A stretch of DNA of 64,000 bases from Euptelea pleiosperma (taxonomy: Eukaryota; Streptophyta; Magnoliopsida; Ranunculales; Eupteleaceae): positions 50,245,893-50,309,892 of the forward strand of contig CM068544.1 in NCBI GenBank assembly GCA_035048495.1, read 5' to 3'. The notes beneath the pieces are model-generated. The model saw only the letters and a list, made by a program, of their open reading frames with translations, did not search any database and was not told the origin of the DNA. The translations under genes were made by a program, and so were the position numbers. Numbering within the stretch: position 1 is the first letter of the stretch; each line of letters starts with the position of its first letter. This document shows, piece after piece, positions 11,936 through 24,510 of the stretch.

Positions 11936-12590
11936 TTTAAACAGATTTTAATGAAGGAGGATGTTGCGTCCGCAGCTTTTTGTAGCTTGAACCCATATAA
12001 TAGGGATAAGGTGACTAAAGGGTATTTTGGTCATCCAAAAAATAACCACGACCACACAGTTGTATGACCTAAGCTTGGAAAACGACCGACCTTGACCAAA
12101 TGCGTTGCATCTGTCCCAACTGCAAGTCTGCAACTGCCAAAAAAAATTGAGAGCGTATTCCAAGGGGTTCCTACCCAAACTAATCATCCTAATCTTAGAT
12201 AATTCACCTAAAGCACCATAACCGAATAGGGTTTAGGGTTTTAAATGGAGAAATGAACAATTAAGAAATGACCTTTTTATCCCTAGGTCATTTGAGCTCT
12301 ATTAATCTACATGCAGTCTTTTCAGAATATTACAGGGTCGTCAAAACCAGAAGTTTTGATGATTAAAAATACAGAAAAAAAAAAAAATTAAACAAAAACC
12401 GGGCAAAAATATTACAGAGGAACCCGATAATTGTTTAGTTTGTCGCCATTTGCGAATCCCCATATTCCATAAACAGGTAGAAACATATAATCAAGCAACG
12501 TCTGACACACACGCCGGGAATATGCCTGAGATCAGTTTCCCGGTGACTATGCGTCATCTTATACAGAGTGGCCCCTAAGAAGTGGGTCAC
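11936..12590. other. Intergenic; 3' flank of the CIPK gene
   Basis: No gene of its own. The part next to 12590 should hold the 3' untranslated region of the minus-strand CIPK gene. A short poly-A run lies near 12375. Confidence 0.5.
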
Positions 12591-13871
12591 TTAATTACCC
12601 GGAACCAGCGATTCCGGGTGATAAATAATGCTATTCAGCTCCTGATTGAGCTTATTCCTCCAATTCCTCTCGTAGGACCGTACCTCCACTACAACCAACT
12701 TCTCCGTTAACCGGTAAACATCGACTCCGACAAGTGAATTACCGTTTTGCCCTTCCAACACTAGTTTCCATTCCTTTCTCCTCACCTTTACGCTCTCTCT
12801 CTTCGCGACCTCCTCGATTTTCTCGATAATTTTCTCCGGTGACTCGTCTGAGATGAATCTTTCGTTATCCACTGAGTTACCGGAATCAAACATACCCGAT
12901 AAATCAAAACCCGAAGAGAACGATATTATATCAAACGCGTTCAAGAACGTAGCGTTTCGGTCTTCTTTGTCAGCTTTAAGACCGAAATAATCGTCATGGA
13001 ATTTAATCTCTTTGTAGCCCTTTTTGAACCAAGGGTCACGGAGGATCTCATCAACGGTGATCCTTGTCTCGGGATTCGTGTCGAGGAGGCGGGATAGGAA
13101 TCGTCGCAGATCGGGCGACATCCATTTTGGGCAGCGAAACTCTCCTTTGTAGATTTTACGATACATTACCATGAGATTGGGATCATTGAAGGGGAGATAA
13201 CCGGCGTTCAGGACGTAGAGGATAACGCCGCATGACCAGATATCTACCTTCGCACCATCGTAACCTTTCTTCGCCAGGATTTCAGGCGCCACATACGCAG
13301 GCGTACCACAAAGCGTGTGTAACAGTCCGTCGTTTCCGACCTGATCCGTTACGGCGCTCAGCCCGAAATCCGAAACCTTGAGGTCTCCGCTCTCGTCGAG
13401 GAGGAGATTCTCTGGTTTCAGATCTCGGTGGAACACGCCATGGGAGTGACAGTATCCGACGGCAGAGATCAACTGCTGAAAGTACCGACGACTGAGATCT
13501 TCGCTAAAACGGCCCTTTGCGACCTTAGCGAAGAGCTCACCGCCTTTCACGAATTCCATCACGAAGTAAATCTTGGTCTTCGTTGCGAGAACTTCGAAGA
13601 GCTTGACGATGTGAGGGTGACGCAACTGGCGCATGATAGAGATCTCCCGCTTGATGTGTGGGATCAATCCTCCTTTAACGATTTTCTGCTTGCTGATGGA
13701 TTTAATTGCGACGCTCTGTCCGGAATGAATGTTCCTAGCGTGGTAGACCTTCGCGAAGGCACCGCAGCCAAGCAACTTACCGATCTCGTATTTCCCAAAT
13801 AAGGCGTTTTCCGGCCAAATTTCCCCAGATTCCGGCACGACATTGCCGGAATCTTGTTCGATCTCTGGCAT
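12591..13871 (-). CDS. CIPK14: CBL-interacting protein kinase, CIPK14-like (intronless)
   Basis: Ser/Thr kinase (SnRK3) that is switched on when a calcium-loaded CBL binds its NAF motif; it typically regulates ion transport and stress signalling at membranes. One uninterrupted 426-residue frame. Visible landmarks: glycine loop LGCGAFAKV (34-42), ATP lysine K57 in VAIK, catalytic HRDLKPEN (D150), DFG (168-170), activation loop ending [17 protein letters not shown] motif [18 protein letters not shown] (311-328), then a phosphatase-interaction region at about 338-375. The MPEIE start resembles CIPK11, but [20 protein letters not shown] and [11 protein letters not shown] are closer to CIPK14 as I recall them; the subgroup call is therefore moderate and the CIPK call is firm. 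Intronless structure is normal for one CIPK clade. No key residue is missing. Confidence 0.93.
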   Translation of the reverse strand: MPEIEQDSGNVVPESGEIWPENALFGKYEIGKLLGCGAFAKVYHARNIHSGQSVAIKSISKQKIVKGGLIPHIKREISIMRQLRHPHIVKLFEVLATKTKIYFVMEFVKGGELFAKVAKGRFSEDLSRRYFQQLISAVGYCHSHGVFHRDLKPENLLLDESGDLKVSDFGLSAVTDQVGNDGLLHTLCGTPAYVAPEILAKKGYDGAKVDIWSCGVILYVLNAGYLPFNDPNLMVMYRKIYKGEFRCPKWMSPDLRRFLSRLLDTNPETRITVDEILRDPWFKKGYKEIKFHDDYFGLKADKEDRNATFLNAFDIISFSSGFDLSGMFDSGNSVDNERFISDESPEKIIEKIEEVAKRESVKVRRKEWKLVLEGQNGNSLVGVDVYRLTEKLVVVEVRSYERNWRNKLNQELNSIIYHPESLVPGN

Positions 13872-14018
13872 CGGAGAACCAGAGGTAGAGCTTCGAGCGA
13901 AATCTATCGCTCGAAGTCTGAAGTCGAGATTTCTAGGGTTTTGATCTTTTTAAACTTTGGGCGATGAAATCGAGTATGAACTCTGACGTGCTCAAAATAG
14001 GTATTCTCGACCTTCTCG

Positions 14019-14028
14019 TGATATATAA
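14019..14028 (-). promoter_or_regulatory. Possible TATA box of the CIPK gene
   Basis: On the minus strand TTATATATCA lies about 150 bp before the ATG, leaving a leader of roughly 115 bp. It is the only TATA-like word in a suitable place. Confidence 0.35.
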
Positions 14029-14214
14029 AGGAATCCTCATAGCGTAAGGGTTTGGGTTTTCAACCCAACGCGTGAAAAGAACTCTAATCGCCTATTTTTA
14101 TCGTGTTTTATTTTTTTATTTTCAAAAACGCGATATGTGAACAAATGCTGACCATTCAAGCAAGAAAGCAACCGCTTTGTAAAGTTTGATTTTAACCGCG
14201 GATGTGAACACGGA

Positions 14215-14655
14215 CTAAGTCTTTGATGACGGACTAACTATGAGCCACGTGGCACACTCTAGACCATTAACTGTATGGTGTTTGGCCTATCGCTAAGTTG
14301 ACCTGCATTGCATACCAAGAATCAGTCTAGTGGTTTCTAACAGTTGGATTCGTGGCATTCAAGCATTGATTGGGGTGTGTGTGTGTGGGGGATGGCAAGT
14401 GGGGCTGGGCCCACTGACCACGTGGATGTTTAGTCCATCATTTGGTAGACATTGATACTAAAAATCAGTGTGTTTGATGATTTCTATCCGTTGGAGTACG
14501 TACCTTACTTTTTCTTGACTCCAGCGGCTAGATTTATACCTTAAAAAGTACTAAAATCTAATGCCTATATATTGCCTATCAGGATGATTTTTGGTTTGCA
14601 TATCCACCGAGGAGTGGGCTAAACATCCATGCGGTCATTGGGCCAATAGCAGCTC
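14215..14655. mobile_element. Two partial palindromic G-box MITEs, side by side
   Basis: A left arm at 14215-14340 (CCACGTGGCACACTC, then AGAATCAGTC) is followed at 14410-14655 by a second copy of a related subtype running from GGGCCCACTGACCACGTGG to GGGCTAAACATCCATGCGG. Both belong to the family described at 33240. Confidence 0.6.
14244..14253. promoter_or_regulatory. Perfect G-box palindrome upstream of the CIPK gene
   Basis: GCCACGTGGC, about 375 bp before the CIPK start codon, is in the end of a palindromic MITE fragment (marker words GAGCCACGTGGCACACTCT and GTATGGTGTTTGGCC). Confidence 0.45.
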
Positions 14656-16700
14656 TGAGATTGAGGGTTGGTCAGTCGATTCTGAGAGTACGTAACGGCT
14701 CATACTATGTCATCCACGCCCATCATCAAAGATTTATTGGTGAACACGGGAGACTTTTTTGTACAATGTGGGCCACAAAGATCGCCATCTATACATGGTC
14801 GTGGTCCCAAAGCATTTTGCGATTATTTTCCACGTTTAGGCACCACGCAAAGAAATGGGTAAATCTTTGAAGTCGGTCACTGCCGTATTATGAGCCATCT
14901 GGCACATTCTGGAAGCCCCCTGACAATAAGGATGTTTGGACTTTGGACCATAGTTAGCAAATCTCCATTTTAAACCTGACTTTTTGAAGAAAAAAAAAAC
15001 CACGTCTTTTTACAATTTGTTCCACATGAGAGTATTTTCAAAACATTGCGAAAAAAAAAAAAAACTAAAAAACTAAAAATTCAATTATCTGAAATAACCT
15101 CGTAATTTTAAATAATTATTAATAAAACTTATTTTTGTTTTAAAAAATAAAGAATATTTTTTATTTACAATGTTTCACTAATTTTATGTTTTAAAAAATA
15201 TTATTTATAAAAGGTTAAAAGATTACTACTAATTTAGAGACCTTTATAAATGAGAAATATTTTTAAAATTATTAATGCTGGTTATATTACTTAGATTTAA
15301 GGAAAATATCATATAGTTTCCTTTCTATTATACTTATATTACCACGCAATCAATGTACATTATAGTCATATTTTGGATTAAAAAAGTATTAAACCTGAAG
15401 TCGTCACTTATTGATCTTTTAGCGTTCTCGGATTTTTAAACATTTTTCAATGGCGAATTTTTGCGGCTTTACGATTTGCTAACTGTGGTTATGACCTTAG
15501 TTAACTCACCTCTTGATGTGCAGGTGTACCATAGTACTATTATACTTATATTACAATTCATAATTTTGGACTAAATAGTTTTAAACCGGTCTAGAAAAGA
15601 TTTATGGACATATGCGACCAAAAATTATTTCTAGAAAGCTTGTCTAACGGCAACCACACGGGCGTAAATAGTAAACACGAAAGGGAAGGTTGTTATCTGT
15701 ACAGTGCAGTAAACTGTAAACACCTATGCAACCCGGTGGACGGTTATAAATCCAACCTAGTTGCTGACATGACATGGAAGAGATATGTGAGGTTCACTGA
15801 TTCGTTGCACAGCATTGACAGTAAATCTTTGAGGATGGACGTCGACGACCATAGATGGGCCACGTGTTACACTCTTAGAGACTGCTTACAGTATGGATGT
15901 TTAACACAGTCTAAATCTAGGGTATACCTTGCGCGTGATCATTGGCGAATGATCCCCACTTCAAAAATCCTGCCGCTTCAAAAAAATTCTCTTTTTAGCT
16001 CACCTTGTCGCGCCAAAGTGGCCAAATAGTAATACGCACCGATTTCTCGATAAACAAAAGTGTCCTATTTTTTACACAGCGTTTCCTCGTGCGTTTCCGA
16101 GCTTTGGAAAATCTATATTGTACCGTTCCCAAATGCGTTTGCCTCATGGAAAATTTCTTTCCCTGTAACTATGCCATTAACTGTTTTTTTTTTTTAAACT
16201 AATAAGGCTATATTTGTCTTTATCTTCTCTTATGGTTTAAGAGGTAAGACAACCCAAGTTTCCCAAGGACCATGGCTACGTTCTGGGGTATTTTATCATA
16301 ATTTTTTGGTTTCTTTGCAAGTATTTTCCAGGTATGGATGAGCTTTTTTGAAGGATACCCTGAAAGTTAGGTACTGGTTACAAAATTTTGAAAAGGGGGA
16401 TAGCCGGATAGGTGGTAGCATGGCTTGTCTCTTTAGACTTTCGATCGCGGCTTCTCGGCCACAAGGGATGGTGAACGGGGGTGACTTTGGATCGTCGACT
16501 ATATATATGACAAAATAATGTGAGTATTAAAAAAATAGACACCCAATCAAATGGAAATATGTGTCCAACCTAATTTACTAAACAAATGACATGTAAAATA
16601 TAAAGAGAATTTCTTTAAAAGTACTAAGTCAACATTGCACATCTTTCCAAGCTAAGTACATTATATCCCCACATCATAAAATCTTGGTCGAGCTGAAAAA
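14656..16700. other. Intergenic, no gene seen
   Basis: AT-rich (15000-15400) with scattered MITE arms (for example a G-box arm at 15857-15915). A 141-codon open frame at 15604 runs through one of these arms and has no recognisable domain, so I do not call it. Confidence 0.5.
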
Positions 16701-16710
16701 ACAAATCAAC

Positions 16711-17154
16711 CATGGTTTTAAAAACGGCCGTTTAAACGGTAACGCCCCAAGCCCGTTTCCATTAAAACCGTTTAAACATGTTTTATCATTTTTGAATAAA
16801 ACGGTCATTTTTTTTGTTTTAACGGCCGTTAAAATCGTTTAAACAGCTGTTTAATTCTGAAAATTTTTGTTAAAAAAACGGCCGTTAAATCCATTAAAAT
16901 CCATTAAATTTCCGTTAAAATCCATTAAATTCCCTTAAATTCTATTTTATTTTTAATTTTCAAATTTCAAAATTTGAATTTCAGCACCATTTTTTTTTCC
17001 GTTAAAATCTATTTAATTCTATTTTTTTTCGTTTTTTATTTTTTATTTATTTTTTCATTTTTGCCCCTGGCCATTTCAATCAGTTTTAACGGCCGTTTAA
17101 ATGGTAACGCCCCCAGTGCGTTTAACCATTAAAACGGGCCTCCTTTAAACGTTG
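16711..17154. mobile_element. hAT-like MITE, TTTAAACGG family
   Basis: Ends are CATGGTTTTAAAAACGGC and, inverted, CCTTTAAACGTTG. The flank AAATCAAC is repeated exactly at 16703-16710 and 17155-17162, an 8-bp target duplication as made by hAT transposases. The interior is full of GTTTAAACGG and CCATTAAAT words plus a CAAATTTCAAAATTTGAA palindrome. No coding frame. Confidence 0.85.
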
Positions 17155-17162
17155 AAATCAAC

Positions 17163-19820
17163 GACCGAGCAACATTGTCAAAATATTAAGTTTAATCCTT
17201 CAAATAATTTCACACCCACGTAAAAAAAACTATAGAATTTTGGAAATGGTTAAAATAGTAAAATGTTTCAGGAATTAAAAAAAATGAGTTCAAAGCATAT
17301 CTATCACCCTTAATTCATGATCTAATTACTGATCTAAAAAGTAAAGCCATTGATTAAGGGTCAATCAAAGAGTAAGCCCTCTTCAATTAGTAAACTGACA
17401 CGTAGCATCAATCATTCACCGGCCAACATCATAATCCAACGAGCTAACGTTCTTCCTTCTGAGAAGGGAGTTGGACTCAGCCAAATTAAAAAAAGAAAAA
17501 AATTAAATAGAAGATGTGGGGCTTAGATTAATTAATTCTTTCATAAAACAGACGTCAGAAATATCAGATAGATTGCCTGCGTGGAATGCAATGCCACGAG
17601 TAAAACATTTACCCAGTGAATGACTTCCCTTATTTCTTTAAGAATTAAACAAATAATATAAGTGGTTGAAAGTAGAAACCTTCCTCTTGTTGCTACATGG
17701 TTGACACATGGAAAGGGGGTGAAAGTGATATACAATTACCTTCATAATTGAAGTTCGCCCACCAATAGTACTATGACACCTCAAAGGAGAAGATGATCAG
17801 GACACCAAATAATTTTATTATTATTGTAATAGTCTGAGTATTATAAACGGGACTAGTATAGTAATTAAGATCGATCTATAATAATAATAATAATATTATA
17901 ATACTCAAAGAAATGTAATGTATATATTGTGGGTCCCACATTAAGTATTGACATTTGGCAAATCACCTGAGACACATTGTAGTGTTCAAACTCATTTCGT
18001 GTCCTCATCACATGCATGTATGCGCCGGTTAAGTAGAGGTTGCTGGGAGATTATAACATTTGTCCAAAATATTGCCCGTTTGTTTTGACAAGTAAACGTA
18101 TCATATGTATCAAGCATTCCGTTATCTTAATAAATGCATCATTGAATGTACAGTTGGCCGGGGGTTGGTCCCTCTCTATTTATACCATACATACGTGGCA
18201 TAAGTAGATTGATTGTAGAGTTATGAGGACGTACGTCAACCCGACGTCTAGACGATCTTAGGATTCAACATTTCAAACTATATACACAATTAATCTGGAT
18301 CACCATCCAACGTTTACGTTCGGGACCTTAAGCAGGTCGTCCTCCTGATGATGTCATCATTTTGTTAAAATTAAATAAAAAACACAAGTATCGATCATTT
18401 TCAAAGATATACTAAATGGCGGACAATCCTAGCTTGTGATTGGATAGTGGTTAAGATCGGTCGTGATCCACGGTTGTAAATTAAATATCCTGAGGGGAAG
18501 ACTGCATTATATGCGATACAACTGCATCGTATATATATCCCTCGCTTTCACAGGAAGTAGTAACTCAAACAATCGTGGTGCAACGATGCTTCCTCGAAGG
18601 TCAGAGCCCGTGCTCGAGTCCTTTCCAGAAGTAAATACGGTCTCAACGAACTTATTTCCAAGTGACCGCTCTCAGCCACAAGGCCCACAACTCTCTCTCT
18701 CTCTCTCTCTCTTTGTGGGTGTGCAGTGTGCACATACGTGACTCTCATGAACGACTTTATCTGTACACGTGGGACTCACATGGACACATTGGGTGTCGTA
18801 CTTCCACGTGATAGTAATAATTTCCATTAGTATTAAGCTACATATTACATGATAACATCTTCTTTTTGGTAAAGCAATCGAGCAGATAATAACTTTTAAG
18901 GAAATGCTTTTGGACTTTTGGGTAGAGAGATTCCGAAGATATGTAATGATACCACGTCATCTAAAGTAGTAGTCCGGCCGAGTGTCTGACTACCAACACA
19001 AATGAATATTATTGAATACATGACACACGGCTACTCTATGTGAAGTGGCCGGGGCCCAACTTTTAATAGGGTCTAGATCATAGAAACTTCCTGGTTGCCA
19101 GTATGGATATATTATATTGATTTTCATCAGTACGGCAGATATCCTTGGGATATATGGATACTTGGACGTCAACGGGTCGTTCTGCTTCGGGTATCACTAT
19201 ACCCAAAAGCAGCAGATTTTTTCATCCGTACCACTATATCCGAAATTGAGGTCCGAAATGTTCAGATAATATCTGATTTTTCGAATAATTTTTTTGACCA
19301 TCCATTGACCGCCCTAGAATGGGGGTATCCATTTGTGGTATAAAATTATTAAAAAAGAAAAATGACTTTCATATTCAAAATGACTGATGATTCCTATGGG
19401 TTAGGCTTGGGCTAGGTCCTAAGAAATAAGATTTCCAAGAGGCCCATAGTTATAATTGCATGCAGTAGGACCCACGCGTTATTGGAGGCATCTATATTTT
19501 CTTTGTATCGGGTAAAAGTAGGTAGTGAGACGGTGCAAAAGAAGTGATAATGAAATGATACGAAATTAGTAAGTTATATAATCCCAAAGTGCATGCATGC
19601 GTAAACTTTTGATGCTAATTAATCAGAGTATTATAGAATAAAATTTGAACCTAAACTCAATCTGCCAACTTCATATGACAAATTAATCCGTAGGCTCAAA
19701 TAGGTTCGTCCACTCTGGTTTCAACGATTTAGTCATATTTTACTTCATTTTGATTTTTGTTTACTCCCCCCTGCTCATACTTCCATGTTTGTATATCACT
19801 CTTCTCCAAGCCCAATCATT
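17163..19820. other. Intergenic, no gene seen
   Basis: No credible gene. Contains an ATAATAATAATAATAT run at 17878-17896 and a CT microsatellite at 18691-18712; the open frames here are short and without domains. Confidence 0.5.
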
Positions 19821-19821
19821 T

Positions 19822-20023
19822 GCCCTCCTTGGTTCAATGCAATACATTCATTTGCCACGGTTTTGAGATTTCAAGTGATTGGTTGGGGACGTGTAAATAG
19901 GCAAGCCCTTGCCAACTTTTTTAGAAAATGGCCGGATGCAACCATGTGCAGCCTAAAAACCGTAGTAAGTGACAGCTATACAACTCACCGGCATCCCAGT
20001 GCTGCAGCGAACCATGCAGTGCC
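19822..20023. mobile_element. Harbinger-like CTTGGTT foldback MITE, diverged copy
   Basis: The left end GCCCTCCTTGGTTCAATGCA and right end GCAGCGAACCATGCAGTGCC are imperfect inverted partners, followed by TTA. The inner words GATTGGTTGGGGACG and GCATCCCAGTGC are shared with the 24283 copy. Confidence 0.55.
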
Positions 20024-20129
20024 TTAGTGTTAACTGTGTGCCACTTCATGCTGCCCCAACAATACAACACAATTTTTTCTTTTCTTTTTTCTTTTTTGCA
20101 CTCTTTTGAATAATCAAGATAAAAGAAAA

Positions 20130-20632
20130 AAAATAGATATGACCCATATTGGAAATTATTAATTGGACCGATACCTTTGTTTTAAGGGTCAAGATCAGGG
20201 GACACAAATTTTGACACGATTTCACACAAATAAATTGGTGGGGGCTAATATATAAATAAGAAGTTTCCGAATGGGATGATTTTTGATGAGGATGGTCTCT
20301 CTATGGTGAGGAGATCACCCTCACAAAAATTCAAATCATTCTGATATCCATAGCCTGGTTTACAATTTGAAGGATCATAGACCGTCTAATTTTGACTGTT
20401 AACTTGAAATCTACGTCTGATGGGGTTAAAAATTTCATAATGGGCTGATATGGTAGGGGTAATCTATATGGTGAGGAGATCATCCTCACCAAAATCAGCC
20501 ATTGATTTATCTTCCATGTGGGTACAGCAAAATTGTGTCTGAAAATATGTGTCGGCTGAGGCTGACCCAAAAAGAAAATAGCTACGCCCCATTGTGAAAA
20601 GTATTAATTGGACGGATACGTTTGTTTTAATC
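20130..20632. repeat. Direct repeats of about 50 bp flanking a MITE
   Basis: TATTAATTGGACCGATAC at 20157-20174 and TATTAATTGGACGGATAC near 20602, both continuing into TTTGTTTTAA, with weaker similarity 20 bp further upstream. They bracket the MITE at 20186-20568 and are far longer than a target duplication. Confidence 0.6.
20186..20568. mobile_element. GGTCAGGATC-ended MITE, copy A
   Basis: Left end GGGTCAAGATCAGGGGACAC, right end read inverted GGGTCAGCCTCAGCCGACAC. Inside are two copies in opposite orientation of a GGTGAGGAGATCATCCTCAC-like hairpin. It shares most of its length with the copy at 25704. Confidence 0.7.
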
Positions 20633-20814
20633 GAGTACAACTACTTCTGCAATACAAATTAATGTATGATTAGCAAGCTGAGGTCATTTTATTCCCATTA
20701 TATTTTTGTCGGTAGCCGCGGTGTGATTCTATTTGTACTTGCTAGAGACTAATTCAATAAAGGAATTCCAATTTGGAAAACACCGTAACAAGGTATACCT
20801 CACACTTTTCGCCT

Positions 20815-21060
20815 TGAGGCCACTGACCGCATGTATGTTTAGCCCACCCCTCAGTGGATATACACCCCATACATTACCCTGATTTGTAATCTCTAACCAG
20901 TTGATTTTAGTTTTTAAGGTGTGATTATAGCCGTACGATTCAACCATTTTTTTTAGTACTAAAACTAACGGCTAATAAATATCATCAAATATAAGCTGAT
21001 TTTTGTATGAATGTCTACTAAGGGGTGGGCTAAACATCCATGCGGTCAGTGGGCCCAGAT
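20815..21060. mobile_element. Palindromic MITE, GGGCCCACTGACC subtype
   Basis: Left arm CACTGACCGCATGTATGTTT is mirrored by GGGCTAAACATCCATGCGGT followed by CAGTGGGCCC, about 240 bp apart. It is related to the copy at 14410 and lacks the G-box. Confidence 0.6.
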
Positions 21061-21170
21061 GGAAGCGGTGTCTGCCAAAAATCGTGCTTCCTAACTCCAA
21101 AAAGCACGATGTATACTTCGTTACATCACAACCCTTCCTATATAAGATCGAAACGTGTTGGCCGTTGTGG

Positions 21171-21625
21171 AGTAAAACTCCTGGAAGTTGTGACCAAAGC
21201 CACAACCCACATGGCTCGTGGCACATTATTAGAGGGCGCTGACCTTATGGATGTTTAGCCAGTCCCTAGGTAGAGCTGCAAACCCAAAATCAGTCTGATT
21301 AGTGATTTCTAAGCATTGGATTAATAAAGTTATTTTCATGGGTTGATTTTAACAGTATGTAGGAATGAATTTGAGCATTATAGAACGTTATTTGGGTGCA
21401 AAAATCCAAAGGTTGTATGTCACTATTCAGGCTGATTTTTGGTTTGCAGGTCCACCGAGAAACTGGCCAAACATCCACACGGTCAGCAACCTCTAATAGT
21501 GTGGCACGTGGTTCGTATTGTGGGTTGTGACCAGCTTCGATCAACCTATAATAGTGTGGCAGGTGGTTCGTATTGTGGGTTGTGACCGGCTTCGATCACA
21601 ACATCTTGTGACAGAAGTTTTACTG
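21171..21625. mobile_element. Palindromic G-box MITE
   Basis: Bounded by GAGTAAAACTCC and GACAGAAGTTTTACTGG. Left arm markers are CTTATGGATGTTTAGCC and CAGTCTGATTAGTGATTTC; the right arm mirrors them (CAGGCTGATTTTTGG, GGCCAAACATCCACACGG). The right arm contains a 55-bp internal tandem duplication (21488-21597). Confidence 0.75.
21488..21597. repeat. 55-bp tandem duplication inside a MITE arm
   Basis: Two units, 21488-21542 and 21543-21597, from AACCT(C/A)TAATAGTGTGGCA to GACC(A/G)GCTTCGATC, differing at only a few bases. The second unit has lost the G-box (GGCAGGTGG for GGCACGTGG). Confidence 0.85.
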
Positions 21626-22065
21626 GCGCGCCCTTGTGTATGCATTGAATCATTCCAAGGCAGGCGGGCTCCTATATATTCGCAAAAAAAAATGGTTGGG
21701 ATGGCACCGGCCCTTATTATAACATTCCAAGGTATTTTTATAACACCCCCTGAAATCTGACTGTCCATAGATTTTCAAACTTTAGGAAGTCATTTGACTC
21801 ACGTTAACCCTAACAGGGCGTAATTAAAGTCTATTTTAACATGAGTCAAGCACGTACGGTTAAACTGGGTCAAAGGGTATTCCTATAGTTTTAAACTTGT
21901 AGGGTTGTTTTGGATTGTTGAATATTTCTTATTTTGTTCACGATGTTTTCTGAAACAATTTTTTGAAAATATTTATTTTTAGGTCGGGTTTTAAACGGAG
22001 AATTGCTAACTTTGATTTGGACCTTGGGTCGACTTGGAAAACTTTATAACACAACTGTATATTCT

Positions 22066-22375
22066 ACATGTCACATTCTTAGAGACCACTGACCATATGT
22101 ATATTTTTCCTAACCTTCGGTACGTGGTCTTGCGGACCAAAAATATATATTCTTTTTGATAAGTACAGACCAAAAATATATACCTGTTGATTTAATTTGA
22201 GTATGTTCAGGAGTTTATTTTTAGACATAGGATTCTGGTATTATTTAGGATACAGCTAGAAATCACCAATAGGATGATTAATGTTGGTCTGTAAGTCCAC
22301 CACCACAGGGTGAGAACATCCGTACGGTCAGTTGTATCCAAGAATATAACACGTGGCACCAAGAGTGGCAAAACA
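22066..22375. mobile_element. Palindromic G-box MITE, diverged
   Basis: Left arm TGTCACATTCTTAGAGACCA and right arm ACGGTCAGTTGTATCC, then ATAACACGTGGCACC, are inverted partners. The centre is altered and AT-rich. Confidence 0.5.
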
Positions 22376-22849
22376 GTATTGTGGCGTGTTAGAAATTTTC
22401 AGGGGCGACGGCGACTACGGATGATGCTGTCCACTAAATAGACAGAGAAACGTCGTTGTGCTTTAGGAACAAGTTGAGGGTCTCGGAAGTTTGGTGCAGA
22501 TTCAAATCCCGGGAGGACGTCAAAAGTAACGTCAAAGGGGGAAAATCAACAGGAAGAAAAAAGGTAACGGTGGGGTATGCTCGGACAAATCCAGTATGCA
22601 ACTGTTTACATACTTAAAACTATGCTAATATTGTATCCAGCATTGAATGCTCCTTGAAAAAACTATTTTTAATTTATAAAATGTAATTTTTTAAAACGTT
22701 GAAATAACACATTTTTCAAGGGACATCCAAAAGTACTGACAATAAACAGATGCATATTAGATAGGTCCGGTATGCTCGCGTAGTATTCCAAGGGAAACGG
22801 TACCATCGTCCTCAGGACGACACCCTCCCTTGGGTCCAGACCTCTGACC

Positions 22850-23259
22850 CAAGGTTTAAAGGAGGCCGTTTTAACAGTTAAATGGACTGGGGGACGTTTA
22901 AACCGTTTAAACTGCCGTTAAATCGGATTGAAATGGTCAGGGGTAAAAATGAAAAAAAATGGGAAAAAAATGGAATTAAACGGATTTTAACGGAAAAAGT
23001 GGCGCTGAAATTCAAATTTTGAAATTTGAAAATTAAAAAAAAAATGGAATTTAACGGATTTTAACAGAAATTAAACAGTTTTAACGGCCTTTTTTTTTTT
23101 TTTTTATCACAAAATTTTTCGAAATTAAACGGCTGTTTAAACGATTTTAACGGCCATTAAAACAAAAAAAACGTCCGTTTTTTTCAAAACCGATAAAACG
23201 GGTTTAAACAGAAACGGTCTAGAGGCGTTACCGTTTAAACGGCCGTTTTTAAAACCATG
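22850..23259. mobile_element. hAT-like MITE, TTTAAACGG family
   Basis: Begins CAAGGTTTAAAGGAGGCCG and ends GTTTTTAAAACCATG. Exact 8-bp flanking repeat CTCTGACC at 22842-22849 and 23260-23267. Interior as in the 16711 copy, in opposite orientation. Confidence 0.85.
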
Positions 23260-23591
23260 CTCTGACCTATAAAGATGACAGGGCCCGGTCATCAAAGTTT
23301 TATCCAGATGACAGTAACACTATAAATAAATAAAAACAAATAGTTTTCTTTGACAAGGTGAAACATGGGAATGCAATCTAAGGCACTCTAGCTCGCGGAA
23401 AATCTGATAGGGCATTAAGCAGGTCCATTAAGTGGATTGGTTCAATCCCAACCCGAACCGAACCGACCCGACCCAACGCTAAGACTCGTCTAATGGATTG
23501 GTTCTATTGTATTCAATTTGACAAATCTAGATTTGTGAATCGAATATGGCATGGGTTGAACTTTCCCTACTCATCACCGACCCCAGCATAC

Positions 23592-23989
23592 AGAGTAAAA
23601 CTTCTGTCACAGCGCACAATGAGCCACGTGGTACAATCTTAGGGTACGTTGACCCGTATGGATGTTTGGCCAGTCCCTTGTGGACATCTAAACCAAAAAT
23701 CAGCCTGATTACTGATTAGAAATCAGTGATTTCTAAGCAAATCGATTGAAGTTATTTTCATGGGTTGATTTTAAGGGTAGGAATTTGAGCATCATTATTG
23801 AGCGTTATTTGGGTGCAAAGATCCAAAGGTTGTAAATCACTAGTCAGGCAGATTTTTGGTTTATAAGTCCACCGACGGACTGGCCAAACATCCAAACGGT
23901 AAGTGTCCACTCAGAGTATGCCACGCGGCTTGTATTATGCGGTGTGACAGAAGCTTCTGTGAAAACGCTGGGACAGAAATTTTACTCCA
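23592..23989. mobile_element. Palindromic G-box MITE with well-kept ends
   Basis: Starts AGAGTAAAACTTCTGTCAC and ends GGGACAGAAATTTTACTCC. Arms carry GAGCCACGTGGTAC on the left and TGCCACGCGGCTTG on the right, plus the family markers AATCAGCCTGATTA and GGCAGATTTTTGG. Confidence 0.75.
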
Positions 23990-24282
23990 GCGTACATGGA
24001 TAGAGCCAGGTGATGACGATGCTTCCACGAAACACAGCTTTTCACTGTGTCACGTGAAAGGTGGGTAATCAATCAATCAAGTCTATAATGTTTTTTGATA
24101 AGCACCAGCGATTGATAATTAAAATCCACATCTGCATGAAAGAGACAATCATATAAAACAAAATAAATATGATGAAAAGCATATTCTTTATCACTTATTA
24201 CTTAGGTAAGTATTTACTGCTGCTGCTTATAAAAGAAAATGAAAAAGAGAGCATATATTTACTGCGAGGAAGACCACATGTA

Positions 24283-24510
24283 GGCCTTGCTTGGTCCTTT
24301 GCACTGGGGATGCATTTTGCACTTTAGTAGTGAGTGGCAATGCACCCATTTGCCGTGGTTTTGGGCTGTACTTGCTTGCATCTATTTTGTTTAAGGAGTT
24401 TGCAAGGGCTTGACAACCACTTGCACGCCCCAACCAATCATGTGCATTCCGTGGCAAGTGAGTGCATCTGCATCTGCATCTGCATCCCAGTGCAGCGAAC
24501 CAATCAGACC
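24283..24510. mobile_element. Harbinger-like CTTGGTT foldback MITE
   Basis: Left end GGCCTTGCTTGGTCCTTTGC, right end GCAGCGAACCAATCAGACC. A GCATCT trinucleotide-pair repeat (three copies, near 24462-24483) sits in the right arm. Confidence 0.65.

Noticed and set aside
13428..13802. 124-codon + strand open frame opposite the CIPK gene
   Set aside because: It is the antisense shadow of the kinase N-terminus; its sequence has no domain and the kinase frame is fully conserved.
15604..16029. 141-codon + strand open frame
   Set aside because: It runs through a palindromic MITE arm (GGGCCACGTGTTACACTC, then CAGTATGGATGTTT) and matches no protein family I recognise.
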